From Proteobacteria bacterium SG_bin5 (GTDB taxonomy: Bacteria > Pseudomonadota > Alphaproteobacteria > Sphingomonadales > Sphingomonadaceae), in the NCBI GenBank assembly GCA_002083475.1, contig LWDI01000073.1:1-48439 (forward strand): a stretch of 48,439 nucleotides of DNA, read 5' to 3'. Within the stretch, counting starts at the first letter, position 1; each line of letters opens with the position of its first letter. The position numbers and the translations under genes were made by a program. This document shows, in pieces, positions 32,456 through 40,502 of the stretch. Under the pieces are notes generated by a model. The model made no database searches. It was not told where the DNA came from and was given only the letters and a program-made list of their open reading frames with translations.

Positions 32456-32631
32456 CTCACGCGAAGACGCGAAGGCGCTAAGGAAGTTTTTTCTCACACG
32501 AAGCCACAAAGCCACGAAAGGGAAGAAGAGTCTTCTTTGTGGCTTCGTGGCTTCGTGTGAGAACAGCAACCGCCGTTAAAAGGCGCTTCGCGCCGATCAT
32601 CGCGCTTAGCGGCTTAGCGGCTTTGCGTGAG
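32456..32631. repeat. Four related octamer-built repeats, two per strand, forming a long palindrome
   Basis: Four copies of a ~30-base motif built from ACGCGAAG-like octamers (consensus CTCACgCGAAG, then CCgCgAAG units). Two are on the plus strand (32456-32486 and 32493-32526) and two on the minus (32532-32561 and 32601-32631). The central pair forms arms TTCTCACACGAAGCCAC... (32491-32515) and its near-perfect complement (24 of 25 pairs) ending at 32563, around a ~20-base centre. The unit resembles dispersed short repeats seen in sphingomonads. No coding sense. Confidence 0.85.
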
Positions 32632-32642
32632 ATTCTGAGACC

Positions 32643-34016
32643 CTAAAACCGCGTCTCTTCGTAAATCCGCCCGACGTCGCCGCCCCAGGCGCCATGATAG
32701 CGTTCGAGCAGCATCTCCGCCGGCACTTTGCCCCGCCGGACGATTTCGCGCAGCGGATCGAGGAAGCCCGTCTCGTCGCTGCCCCCCGCGTCGTGCCGCG
32801 CGCGCGCCGCCAAGCCCTGGTGCGCGATGTCGAGCACCGCGCCCGCGATGTCGCGCAGCCGCCCGCCGCCGGGCAGCGGCGCGTCGAGCCCCAGCTTCGG
32901 CACGCTCGCGCGCAGTTCCTCGCGCGCCGCCATGTCCCACCCCTTCACCAAATCCCAAGCGGCGTCGAGCGCGCCCTGATCGTAAAGCAGCCCCACCCAG
33001 AACGCGGGGAGGGCGCAAATCCGCCCCCAGGGGCCGCCATCGGCGCCACGCATCTCCAGGAACGACTTCAGCCGCACCTCGGGGAAAGCGGTGGAGAGGT
33101 GATCGGACCAATCGTCCAGCGTCGGCTTTTCCCCCGGCAGCGCCGGCAGCCGGCCTTGGAGGAAATCACGGAAGGATTGCCCCGCCGCGTCGATGTAACG
33201 ACCGTCGCGATAGACGAAGTACATCGGCACATCGAGCGCGTAATCGGCGTAACGCTCATAGCCGAAGCCGTCCTCGAACACGAACGGCAGCATGCCCGTG
33301 CGCGCGGGATCGGTGTCCGACCAGATATGGCTGCGGAAGCTCAAATAGCCATTGGGCTTGCCCTCGGTGAAAGGCGAGTTGGCGAACAGCGCGGTCGCGA
33401 GCGGTTGCAGCGCGAGGCCGACGCGGAACTTGCGCGCCATATCGGCTTCGCTCTGGTAATCGAGGTTCACCTGGATCGTGCAGGTGCGCAGCATCATGTC
33501 GAGCCCGAGCGCGCCGACGCGCGGCATGTGGCGCAGCATGATCGCATAGCGCCCCTTGGGCATGATCGGCAGTTCGGCGCGCGCCTTGTCGGGCCACATG
33601 CCCAAGCCCAGAAAGCCGAGGCCGAGCTCTTGCCCGACCGCCGCCACTTGCTCCAAATGCCGCCCGGTTTCGGCGCAGGTCTGGTGCAAATTGTCGAGCG
33701 GCGCGCCCGAGAGTTCGAACTGACCGGCGGGCTCGAGGCTGATCGAGCCATCGGCGCCGGTGAGCGCGATCACATGCTCGCCCTCGATCACCGGTTGCCA
33801 GCCATAGCGGGTGAGGCCCATCAGCAGATCGCGGATGCCGCCGGGCTCGTCATAGCTCGGCGCGCGGCGGTCGCTCAGCCGGTAGACGAATTTCTCGTGC
33901 TCGGTGCCGATGCGCCAGCGCTCGGGCGGCTTTTCGCCCTTGGCGAAAGTCGCGATCAGCTGGTCGCGGTGCTCGATGACCGCTGACTGCTTATCCGTAA
34001 CGGTCTTCGTGCTCAT
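32643..34016 (-). CDS. gshA: Glutamate-cysteine ligase (plant/proteobacterial GCS2-like type)
   Basis: A 457-residue enzyme that joins glutamate and cysteine with ATP, the first step of glutathione synthesis. RWRIGTEHEKFVYRLSDRR (about residues 33-52) is the conserved glutamate-binding start. DGSISLEPAGQFELSGAPLD, LGLGFLGLGMWPDKARAELP, MPKGRYAIMLRHMPRVGALG and MMLRTCTIQVNLDYQSEADM follow as family signatures. The C-terminal TAFPEVRLKSFLEMRGADGG is also characteristic. Alphaproteobacteria and plants share this type, unlike E. coli GshA. Start ATG 34016 is chosen over an upstream frame (34049) because the family begins with a short polar N-terminus. The gene is divergent from cobT. Confidence 0.96.
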   Translation of the reverse strand: MSTKTVTDKQSAVIEHRDQLIATFAKGEKPPERWRIGTEHEKFVYRLSDRRAPSYDEPGGIRDLLMGLTRYGWQPVIEGEHVIALTGADGSISLEPAGQFELSGAPLDNLHQTCAETGRHLEQVAAVGQELGLGFLGLGMWPDKARAELPIMPKGRYAIMLRHMPRVGALGLDMMLRTCTIQVNLDYQSEADMARKFRVGLALQPLATALFANSPFTEGKPNGYLSFRSHIWSDTDPARTGMLPFVFEDGFGYERYADYALDVPMYFVYRDGRYIDAAGQSFRDFLQGRLPALPGEKPTLDDWSDHLSTAFPEVRLKSFLEMRGADGGPWGRICALPAFWVGLLYDQGALDAAWDLVKGWDMAAREELRASVPKLGLDAPLPGGGRLRDIAGAVLDIAHQGLAARARHDAGGSDETGFLDPLREIVRRGKVPAEMLLERYHGAWGGDVGRIYEETRF

Positions 34017-34057
34017 GGCTCGCGCGTTTAGCCGCTGGTCGGGCGCCATGCTAGTGG

Positions 34058-34080
34058 CTGGTTCAGCGAAGCTGAACCAG
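34058..34080. other. Perfect hairpin between gshA and cobT
   Basis: CTGGTTCAGC (34058-34067) and GCTGAACCAG (34071-34080) form a 10-bp stem with a 3-base GAA loop. A second small inverted repeat, CATTAGC (34102-34108) / GCTAATG (34118-34124), lies nearer cobT. No T-run. Both stand in a divergent promoter region and could be operators or a REP-type element. Confidence 0.6.
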
Positions 34081-34162
34081 CGCGGCCCCGGCCCGCATCC
34101 GCATTAGCGGATCAACTGCTAATGGGCTTCCGGCGCCCGCGCTATCTGGTAAAGCGCGGGCA

Positions 34163-35998
34163 ATGGCCACCGAAACCCCGCTCGATCGCCTGAAGGCCGT
34201 GCTCGGCGGCACCGCGCGCGCGCTCGCCGACGAACCCGAGCTCGATCTCGCTTATACCGCCGATGCGCCGAGCCAATCGGGCAAGCATCTGAAGATCCCG
34301 ATGCCCGCGCGCACGCTGCCGCCCGAGCAAGTCGCCGAGGCGCGCGGCTTCGCCGATGGCTTCGCGCTGCGGCTGAAGCATCACGACCAGGCGCTGCACC
34401 TGAGGGCCGCCCCCGCCGAGGCGCTCGCGCGCGCGGTGTTCGACGCGGTCGAGACCGCGCGGGTCGAGGCGCTCGGCGCGCGCGGCTATCGCGGCATTGG
34501 CGACAATCTGGAGACCGCGCTGCTCGCCCGCCTGAAAAGCGATCCCATCACCCGCGCGCGCACCCGCGACGAGGTGCCGCTGTCGACCGCGGTCGCCTTG
34601 CTCGCGCGCGAGCGGCTCGCCGGGCGCCCCTCGCCCGCGCTCGCCGCGCCGGGCATGGCGCTGGTGCGCGAGTGGATCGAGACCAAGGCGGGGGGCGATC
34701 TCGACGCCTTGGCGCTCGCGATCGACGATCAAGCCGCTTTCGCCAAACTCTCGATGAAATTGCTCGAGGATCTGGAGCTAGTCGAAGGCGATCTCGCCCC
34801 CGACGATGCCGAGGATGGCGGCAATGACGACGAGGGCCAGGAGGAGCAGGAGCAAGAGGAAGGCGACGAGAGCGACGACGCCGGCGACCAAGGCCAGGGC
34901 GAGATCGAACAACGCAGCCAGCAAAGCGAGGGCGACGACGCCCAGGGCGAGGCCCAAGCCCAGCAGGACGAGGGCTTCGACGACGCCGATGGCGAGCCCG
35001 GCGAGGAGGGCGAGGACGGCATGATGCCCGTGCGCGCCAACCGCCCGCCCGCCGATCTCACCCCGCAATTCGAATATAAGGCGTGGAGCACGCGCTTCGA
35101 CGAGGAAGTCGCCGCGACCGAGCTTTGCGACCCCGACGAATTGCTCCGCCTGCGCGCCTATCTCGATCAACAATTGGTCCATCTGCAAGGCGCGGTCACC
35201 AAGCTCGCCAATCGGCTGCAACGCCGGTTGATGGCGCAGCAGAGCCGCAGCTGGGATTTCGACCAGGAAGAGGGCCTGCTCGACGCCGCCCGCCTCGCCC
35301 GCGTGGTGGTGAGCCCGACCCATTCGCTGAGCTACAAGATCGAGCGCGATACCGAGTTCAAGGATACCGTCGTCACGCTGCTCATCGACAATTCGGGATC
35401 GATGCGCGGGCGGCCGATTTCGATCGCGGCGATCAGCGCCGATATTCTCGCGCGCACGCTGGAGCGCTGCGGGGTGAAGACCGAGATATTGGGCTTCACC
35501 ACCCGCGCCTGGAAAGGCGGGCAGGCGCGCGAGGATTGGCTCAACGCCGGCCGCCCGCCGCAACCCGGCCGGCTCAACGATCTGCGCCACATCGTCTATA
35601 AGCAAGCCGACGAACCCTGGCGCCGCGCCAAGCCCAATTTGGGGCTGATGATGCGCGAGGGGCTGCTGAAGGAAAATATCGACGGCGAGGCACTGCTCTG
35701 GGCGCACGGCCGCTTGCTCGCCCGCCGCGAGGACCGGCGCATCCTGATGGTGATCTCGGACGGCGCGCCGGTGGACGATTCGACCTTGTCGGTGAACAGC
35801 GGTTCGTATCTGGAGCGACATCTGCGCCAGGTGATCGGCTGGATCGAGACCAAATCCCCGGTCGAACTGATCGCGATCGGCATCGGCCATGACGTGACCC
35901 GCTATTACGCGCGGGCGGTGACGATCATGGACGCCGAGCAATTGGGCGGGACGATGATCGAGCAATTGGCGGGGTTGTTCGATACGCCGGGGCGGTGA
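34163..35998 (+). CDS. cobT: Cobaltochelatase subunit CobT
   Basis: A 611-residue subunit of the aerobic cobaltochelatase (CobNST), which inserts cobalt into hydrogenobyrinic acid diamide in B12 synthesis. The first ~200 residues are the CobT-specific N-terminal domain. Residues about 212-290 are an extremely acidic low-complexity stretch (EEQEQEEGDESDDAGDQGQG). The C-terminal von Willebrand A domain has the MIDAS motif DNSGSM near residue 408, then RGRPISIAAISADILARTLE, CGVKTEILGFTTRAW, and later ILMVISDGAPVDDSTLSVNS. CobS, its AAA+ partner, is not adjacent in this window. Length and architecture are complete. The acidic stretch explains the GC-rich periodic DNA at 34800-35030. Confidence 0.95.
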   Translation: MATETPLDRLKAVLGGTARALADEPELDLAYTADAPSQSGKHLKIPMPARTLPPEQVAEARGFADGFALRLKHHDQALHLRAAPAEALARAVFDAVETARVEALGARGYRGIGDNLETALLARLKSDPITRARTRDEVPLSTAVALLARERLAGRPSPALAAPGMALVREWIETKAGGDLDALALAIDDQAAFAKLSMKLLEDLELVEGDLAPDDAEDGGNDDEGQEEQEQEEGDESDDAGDQGQGEIEQRSQQSEGDDAQGEAQAQQDEGFDDADGEPGEEGEDGMMPVRANRPPADLTPQFEYKAWSTRFDEEVAATELCDPDELLRLRAYLDQQLVHLQGAVTKLANRLQRRLMAQQSRSWDFDQEEGLLDAARLARVVVSPTHSLSYKIERDTEFKDTVVTLLIDNSGSMRGRPISIAAISADILARTLERCGVKTEILGFTTRAWKGGQAREDWLNAGRPPQPGRLNDLRHIVYKQADEPWRRAKPNLGLMMREGLLKENIDGEALLWAHGRLLARREDRRILMVISDGAPVDDSTLSVNSGSYLERHLRQVIGWIETKSPVELIAIGIGHDVTRYYARAVTIMDAEQLGGTMIEQLAGLFDTPGR

Positions 35999-36094
35999 TT
36001 ATTCTTCCGGCGTTTCCCGGCCGTGCGCCTCGCCGTTGGGATTCCAGTTGAGTCGATGATGATCTAGGGTCTCCGCGACTCAACGGAGCGCGGG

Positions 36095-38071
36095 ATGCTG
36101 AACAAAATGCTGGAGCCGCTGACGGCGATCGGCTGCGCGCTCGGCGCCTGTTCGATCGGCGCGCTCGATGGCGGGTTGACGGCGGGCGCGGTGATAGGCG
36201 GCGCGGCGCTGGTCGCTCGGTTTCGAGAGGCGTGCGCCAAACACGGGTTCGATTCGTCGCAGTTGATCGAAAAGATGCGGCTCGCCGTTATGCGCGACTG
36301 GGACCGCGCCGACCAGCCCGAGGAGGAGCGGGAGGCCATCGCGCGCGCGAGCAATGCGATCGGCGTGCATATCGCCGATTGCCTGCCCTCGCGCGAAGAA
36401 TTGGCGGCGACCGCGCTGAAGGGCGAGCGTGTTTATCCGGCGGCGGCGGCGGCGCTGGTGGTCGACCGGCTCGCCGAGCGCGACGCCGAGTGCGCGGCGC
36501 TGTTTGCGGTCGAGACGACCGCGCGACGCTTCGCGCTCGCCGTGGTCGAGCGCGCGCTGCGGCTCGCCAAGGACGATCCCGATTATGCCCCGCTGCTGAC
36601 GCTCGATCTGGTGATCGAGATTGCCGGTGGTGTGGGGCGGATCGAGCGGGCGGTTGAGCGAGACGCCGCCATCAATCTCGATACCAACGCCATGGTCCAG
36701 GCGCTCTTCGATAAGATGCGCGCGGAGGAGCAGGCGCGAAGCGTTACCGACGAAGCCCTGATCGCGCTCGCTCGCAAGATCGCCGCGCAAGTCGATGATC
36801 CGGCGGAGGCGCTCGCCGCGTTGGGCAGCGCCATCGACGAATTTCTGCGCGTCCGCGAATCGGCGGCGCGCGGCACCAATCTCGGCGAGCTTGTCGACCA
36901 GACGTTGCGCAACATCGCCGCCGCGAACGAGCGCGGCGCGCTTGATGAAGGCGCGCGGCTGGGGGCGCGGGCTTTTGCCGAATGGGAGGAACGGCAGGAA
37001 GCCCAGCGCCAGGCGGGCCTGCGGCTGATCGAGGCGAATATCGAGCAGCAGCGCTTGCGGTTCGATGCGGCGGCAATGGCGCACTGGATCGGCGAACGCC
37101 TCAAGCTGCTGGGCGGCGGCACGATCGATTTCGGCGCACTGCGCTTCGTATGGGCAGAGTGGTATCAACGCGGCTTGATTCGGGGATTGCGCCTTGATCT
37201 CGATGTCTCGATCGCGCTGGCGCGGCTTTCGATTGAGTTTGCGAGCTCGAAGCGTGATTGGGCGGTGGCTCAAAACGACCTTGCCGTTTCGCTAAACAAT
37301 CAAGGCGAGCGGACGGGGGGCGAAGCGGGGCTGGCGCTGCTGGCCGAGGCCGTTGCCGCCTATCGCGCCGCGCTCACGGTGCGCACCGAAAGCGCGATGC
37401 CCGCCCAATGGGCGATGACGCAGAATAATCTGGGCAATGCGCTCGGCACCCAGGGCGAGCGGACGGGGGGCGAAGCGGGGCTGGCGCTGCTGGCTGAGGC
37501 GGTTGCCGCCTATCGCGCCGCGCTGACGGTGCGCACCGAGCGAGCGACGCCCGCCGATTGGGCGATGACGCAGAATAATCTGGGCACTGCGCTCCAAGCG
37601 CAGGGCGAGCGGACGGGGGGCGAGGCGGGGCTGGCGCTGCTCGCCGATGCCGTTGCCGCCTATCGCGCCGCGCTCACCGTCTACACCGAAAGCGCGATGC
37701 CCGCCAACTGGGCGATGACGCAGAACAATCTCGGCATTGCGCTCCGCAGTCAGGGCGAGCGAACGGGGGGCCAAGCGGGGTTGGCGCTGCTGGCCGAGGC
37801 GGTTACCGCCTATCGCGCCGCGCTGACCGTTTACACCGAAAGCGCGATGCCCGCCAATTGGGCGGCGACGCAGAATAATCTGGGCATTGCCCTCGGCCAC
37901 TTGGGCGAACGGATTAGCGGTGCATCGGGGCTTGCGCTGCTAAACGAAGCGGCGGCCGCTTTTCGCCAGGCGCTCACCATCTTGACCGCCGAGCATTTCA
38001 GCCATCAGCATGAAGGCGCCGACCGCAGCCTCAGGCACGCCCTTACCCTGATCGCCAAACGCACCTCTTGA
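36095..38071 (+). CDS. TPR-repeat protein with glycine-rich hydrophobic N-terminus
   Basis: A 658-residue protein. The first ~45 residues are hydrophobic and glycine-rich (AIGCALGACSIGALDGGLTA, then GAVIGGAALVARF), possibly a membrane-inserting hairpin. Residues 50-330 are helical and charged with no family I know. A linker (EWYQRGLIRGLRLDLDVSIA) leads to 4.5 near-identical 50-residue TPR-type repeats from about 385 to 640. Their core is WAMTQNNLGNALGTQGERTG, GEAGLALLAEAVAAYRAALT and VRTESAMPA, and such 50-residue units pack as TPR helix pairs. A C-terminal cap (HEGADRSLRHALTLIAKRTS) follows. Repeat proteins of this kind are often scaffolds in stress, signalling or anti-phage systems, but no effector domain is visible. 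The stop overlaps the TTG start of the next gene. Confidence 0.8.
   Translation: MLNKMLEPLTAIGCALGACSIGALDGGLTAGAVIGGAALVARFREACAKHGFDSSQLIEKMRLAVMRDWDRADQPEEEREAIARASNAIGVHIADCLPSREELAATALKGERVYPAAAAALVVDRLAERDAECAALFAVETTARRFALAVVERALRLAKDDPDYAPLLTLDLVIEIAGGVGRIERAVERDAAINLDTNAMVQALFDKMRAEEQARSVTDEALIALARKIAAQVDDPAEALAALGSAIDEFLRVRESAARGTNLGELVDQTLRNIAAANERGALDEGARLGARAFAEWEERQEAQRQAGLRLIEANIEQQRLRFDAAAMAHWIGERLKLLGGGTIDFGALRFVWAEWYQRGLIRGLRLDLDVSIALARLSIEFASSKRDWAVAQNDLAVSLNNQGERTGGEAGLALLAEAVAAYRAALTVRTESAMPAQWAMTQNNLGNALGTQGERTGGEAGLALLAEAVAAYRAALTVRTERATPADWAMTQNNLGTALQAQGERTGGEAGLALLADAVAAYRAALTVYTESAMPANWAMTQNNLGIALRSQGERTGGQAGLALLAEAVTAYRAALTVYTESAMPANWAATQNNLGIALGHLGERISGASGLALLNEAAAAFRQALTILTAEHFSHQHEGADRSLRHALTLIAKRTS
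37301..37900 (+). repeat. Four tandem 150-bp coding repeats
   Basis: Units begin at 37301, 37451, 37601 and 37751 with (c/t)agggcgagcggacgggg-like sequence and are highly alike at the DNA level over all 150 bases; a fifth, degraded unit starts at 37901. The period is a multiple of three, so copies can be gained or lost without frameshift. The near-identity at silent positions indicates recent amplification or gene conversion. Confidence 0.95.
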
Positions 38072-38319
38072 CCCCCCTCACCCCACCTCCCGGCGGGTTC
38101 ATCGGCCCGGTCAAACGCTCGGTCACCATCGCCGGGCACCCCACCTCGATCAGCCTCGAGCCCGTCTTCTGGGCGGCGCTCGAAGCGCAGGCTGCCGCCC
38201 GCAACCTGCCGCTCTCGGCGCTCATCGCCCAGATCGACGCTTTGCGCATCCAGGCGGCCGATCCGCCCAATCTCGCGAGCGCGTTGCGCTGCTGGCTGTT
38301 TGTCCAAACCAGGCCATAA
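38068..38319 (+). CDS. Ribbon-helix-helix (RHH_4-like) domain protein
   Basis: An 83-residue small protein. The core KRSVTIAGHPTSISLEPVFW, AALEAQAAARNLPLSALIAQ and ASALRCWLFVQ matches the small RHH_4 family common in alphaproteobacteria. There a beta-strand (SVTIAGHPTSISL) and two helices form a dimeric DNA-binding fold. No ATG or GTG exists in a suitable place; TTG 38068 overlaps the stop of the TPR gene (TTGA). The start is therefore uncertain and the first ~15 residues (MTPLTPPPGGFIGPV) may not be translated. Possible roles are a regulator or a partner of the TPR gene. Its stop is 3 bases before the first Fur-like box. Confidence 0.75.
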   Translation: MTPLTPPPGGFIGPVKRSVTIAGHPTSISLEPVFWAALEAQAAARNLPLSALIAQIDALRIQAADPPNLASALRCWLFVQTRP

Positions 38320-38322
38320 AGC

Positions 38323-38372
38323 TGCGAATAACTCGCAATAGCGTTGACACTGCGACTGTTTCGCAATAGCGC
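38323..38372 (+). promoter_or_regulatory. Iron-regulated promoter with two Fur-like boxes
   Basis: TGCGAATAACTCGCA (38323-38337) and TGCGACTGTTTCGCA (38351-38365) are both inverted repeats with TGCGA/TCGCA arms, the form of alphaproteobacterial Fur sites. TTGACA (38344-38349) lies between them and a weak -10 (TAGCGC, 38367-38372) is 17 bases further. Box 2 thus sits in the spacer between -35 and -10, ideal for repression. It drives the TonB receptor gene. Confidence 0.75.
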
Positions 38373-38392
38373 CAGCCCATCAGGAGGGCCAG

Positions 38393-40495
38393 TTGCGACA
38401 CATTCTCATCACCACCAGCCTCATCGCGCTGCTTACAGGCACCGCGCGCGCCGCCGATCCGGTGCCCGACGCGCCCGAGCCGCTCGGCGACGAGGTGACC
38501 GTTACCGGCCAGCGCCTGGGCTATGGCACCGAGGAAACCAGCACCGCGACGCGCACGCCGGTCAAACTGCTCGATCTGCCCCAGTCGATTACCGCGATCA
38601 CCAAGCAACAGATCGACGATCAGGCGATCCGCACCATTGGCGACGCGCTGCGCCAAGTCCCCGGCGCGATCGCCGCGCAGGGCGAGGGCAATCGCGATCA
38701 GATCGTGCTGCGCGGGCAAAACACCACCGCCGATTTCTTCATCGATAATCTGCGCGACGACGTGCAATATTATCGCCCGACCTATAATCTCGAACGGCTC
38801 GAAGTGCTGCGCGGGCCGAACGCGATGATTTTCGGGCGCGGCGGCGGCGGCGGCGTCGTCAATCGCGTCACCAAGACGCCCTATGACATGATCGGCGCGG
38901 GCGCGACCGCTTCGGGCGATAGTTTCGGCGCCTGGTATGTCGATGGCGATCTCAACCTGCCGCTCTCGGGCCACATCGCCGCGCGGGTGAACGCGGTGCA
39001 CGAGGAATTCGCCAACCACCGCCGCTTCTATGGCGGCAATGTCACCGCGGTGAACCCCGTCGTCCGCTTCGCGCTCGATGATCGCACCGAGATCACGCTC
39101 GGCTATGAATATCAGGCCGACCGCCGCGTGGTCGATCGCGGCATCCCCTCGCTCAACGGGCGCCCGCTGAACGGCTTTCGCGACACCTTCTTCGGCGTCC
39201 CCGGCTTCAACCGCACCGCCTTCACCGGCAACATCGCGCGGCTGACCGCGACGCATCGTTTCTCGGATAACCTCCAGATCACCGGGCGGCTGCTCTACGG
39301 CGATTACGAGAAATTCTATCGCAACGCTTTCCCCTCGGGCGCGGTGAGCGCGGCGGGGCTGGTGCCGTTCCAGGCCTATTATGACTTCAACAACCGCCGC
39401 AATTTGTTCAGCCAGACCGATCTCGTCTGGCGGGTGCGCACCGGGCCGATCGCGCATACGATCCTCGCCGGCGCCGAATTCGGCGATCAGCGCGGCGACA
39501 ACGGCCGGCTCAACGGCTTTTTCGATGGCCAGCCGGGGGCGAGCGCCGACGCGTTGACGCTGCCGGTGCGGCTCGCCGATCCGGTGGTGATCCCAACGCC
39601 GGTGCTGCGCGCGGGGCCTGGGCAACGCTCGGTGCGCTATGGGTCGACGATTTTCGCGGGCTATGCGCAAGATCAGCTCAAATGGGGGCCGATCGAGTTG
39701 CTCCTGGGGCTGCGCTATGACAGTTTCACGCTCTCCGCGCTCAATCGGCTGACCAATCAAACGCTCGAACGCACCGACGGGCTGTGGTCGCCGCGCGTGG
39801 GGCTGGTCGGGCATCCGGTGAAGAACGTGTCACTTTATTTCAGCTATGCGCGCAGCTATTTGCCGCAATCGGGCGACCAATTCACCACGCTCGACCTGAC
39901 GAGCGCGGCGCTGATCCCCGAACGCTTCGACAATTACGAAGTCGGCGCCAAATGGGAGCCGCGCGCCGGGCTGTTGCTCGCCGCCAGCCTCTATCAGCTC
40001 GAGCGCACCAACACGCGCGCGCCGGGGCCGACTCCGGGAACGACGGTGCTCACCGGCACGCAGCGCAGCCGCGGGTTCGAGCTCGAAGCGCGCGGACAGC
40101 TCACCAAGAATTGGAATCTCAGCCTCGCTTATGCGCTCACCGAAGCGGTGATCACCACCACCACCGCCGCCGCCCCCGCCGGGCGCCAGGTGCCGCTGGT
40201 GCCGCGCCACAGCTTCTCCGCCTTCACGCGTTATGAAGTGACGCCGCGCCTGGGGATTGGCGCGGGGGTGAGCTATTTGTCCGATCGCTTCGCCTCGATC
40301 TCGAACGCGGTCACCTTGCCCGATTATGCGCGGGTCGACGCGGCGCTTTATTACAAGCTCACCAAGAATATCGAAGCGCAGGTGAATATCGAAAATCTGT
40401 TCGACGCCGGCTATTTCCCCCAGGCCCATACCGACAACAACATCACGACCGGCGCGCCGATCAACGCGCGCGCGACCCTGCGCCTGCGGTTGTAA
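38393..40495 (+). CDS. TonB-dependent siderophore receptor
   Basis: A 700-residue outer membrane receptor of the siderophore type. The TTG start follows AGGAGGG (38382-38388) closely. Signal peptide about 1-21. The plug domain has LPQSITAITKQQIDDQAIRT, GDALRQVPGAIAAQGEGNRD, ADFFIDNLRDDVQYYRPTYN and LERLEVLRGPNAMIFGRGGG, as in FhuE/FiuA-like receptors. The 22-strand barrel ends with VNIENLFDAGYFPQAHTDNN and ATLRLRL with a terminal Leu rather than aromatic residue. TonB-box-like DEVTVTG occurs near residue 34. The upstream Fur-like boxes support iron regulation. The substrate, probably a catecholate or hydroxamate ferric siderophore, cannot be fixed. No siderophore synthesis genes are nearby. 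Confidence 0.95.
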   Translation: MRHILITTSLIALLTGTARAADPVPDAPEPLGDEVTVTGQRLGYGTEETSTATRTPVKLLDLPQSITAITKQQIDDQAIRTIGDALRQVPGAIAAQGEGNRDQIVLRGQNTTADFFIDNLRDDVQYYRPTYNLERLEVLRGPNAMIFGRGGGGGVVNRVTKTPYDMIGAGATASGDSFGAWYVDGDLNLPLSGHIAARVNAVHEEFANHRRFYGGNVTAVNPVVRFALDDRTEITLGYEYQADRRVVDRGIPSLNGRPLNGFRDTFFGVPGFNRTAFTGNIARLTATHRFSDNLQITGRLLYGDYEKFYRNAFPSGAVSAAGLVPFQAYYDFNNRRNLFSQTDLVWRVRTGPIAHTILAGAEFGDQRGDNGRLNGFFDGQPGASADALTLPVRLADPVVIPTPVLRAGPGQRSVRYGSTIFAGYAQDQLKWGPIELLLGLRYDSFTLSALNRLTNQTLERTDGLWSPRVGLVGHPVKNVSLYFSYARSYLPQSGDQFTTLDLTSAALIPERFDNYEVGAKWEPRAGLLLAASLYQLERTNTRAPGPTPGTTVLTGTQRSRGFELEARGQLTKNWNLSLAYALTEAVITTTTAAAPAGRQVPLVPRHSFSAFTRYEVTPRLGIGAGVSYLSDRFASISNAVTLPDYARVDAALYYKLTKNIEAQVNIENLFDAGYFPQAHTDNNITTGAPINARATLRLRL

Positions 40496-40502
40496 AGGGC
40501 GG

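Noticed and set aside
37301..37900. CRISPR-like array
   Set aside because: The repeats are 150 bp, contiguous and coding, with no short repeat/spacer alternation. No CRISPR array was seen anywhere.
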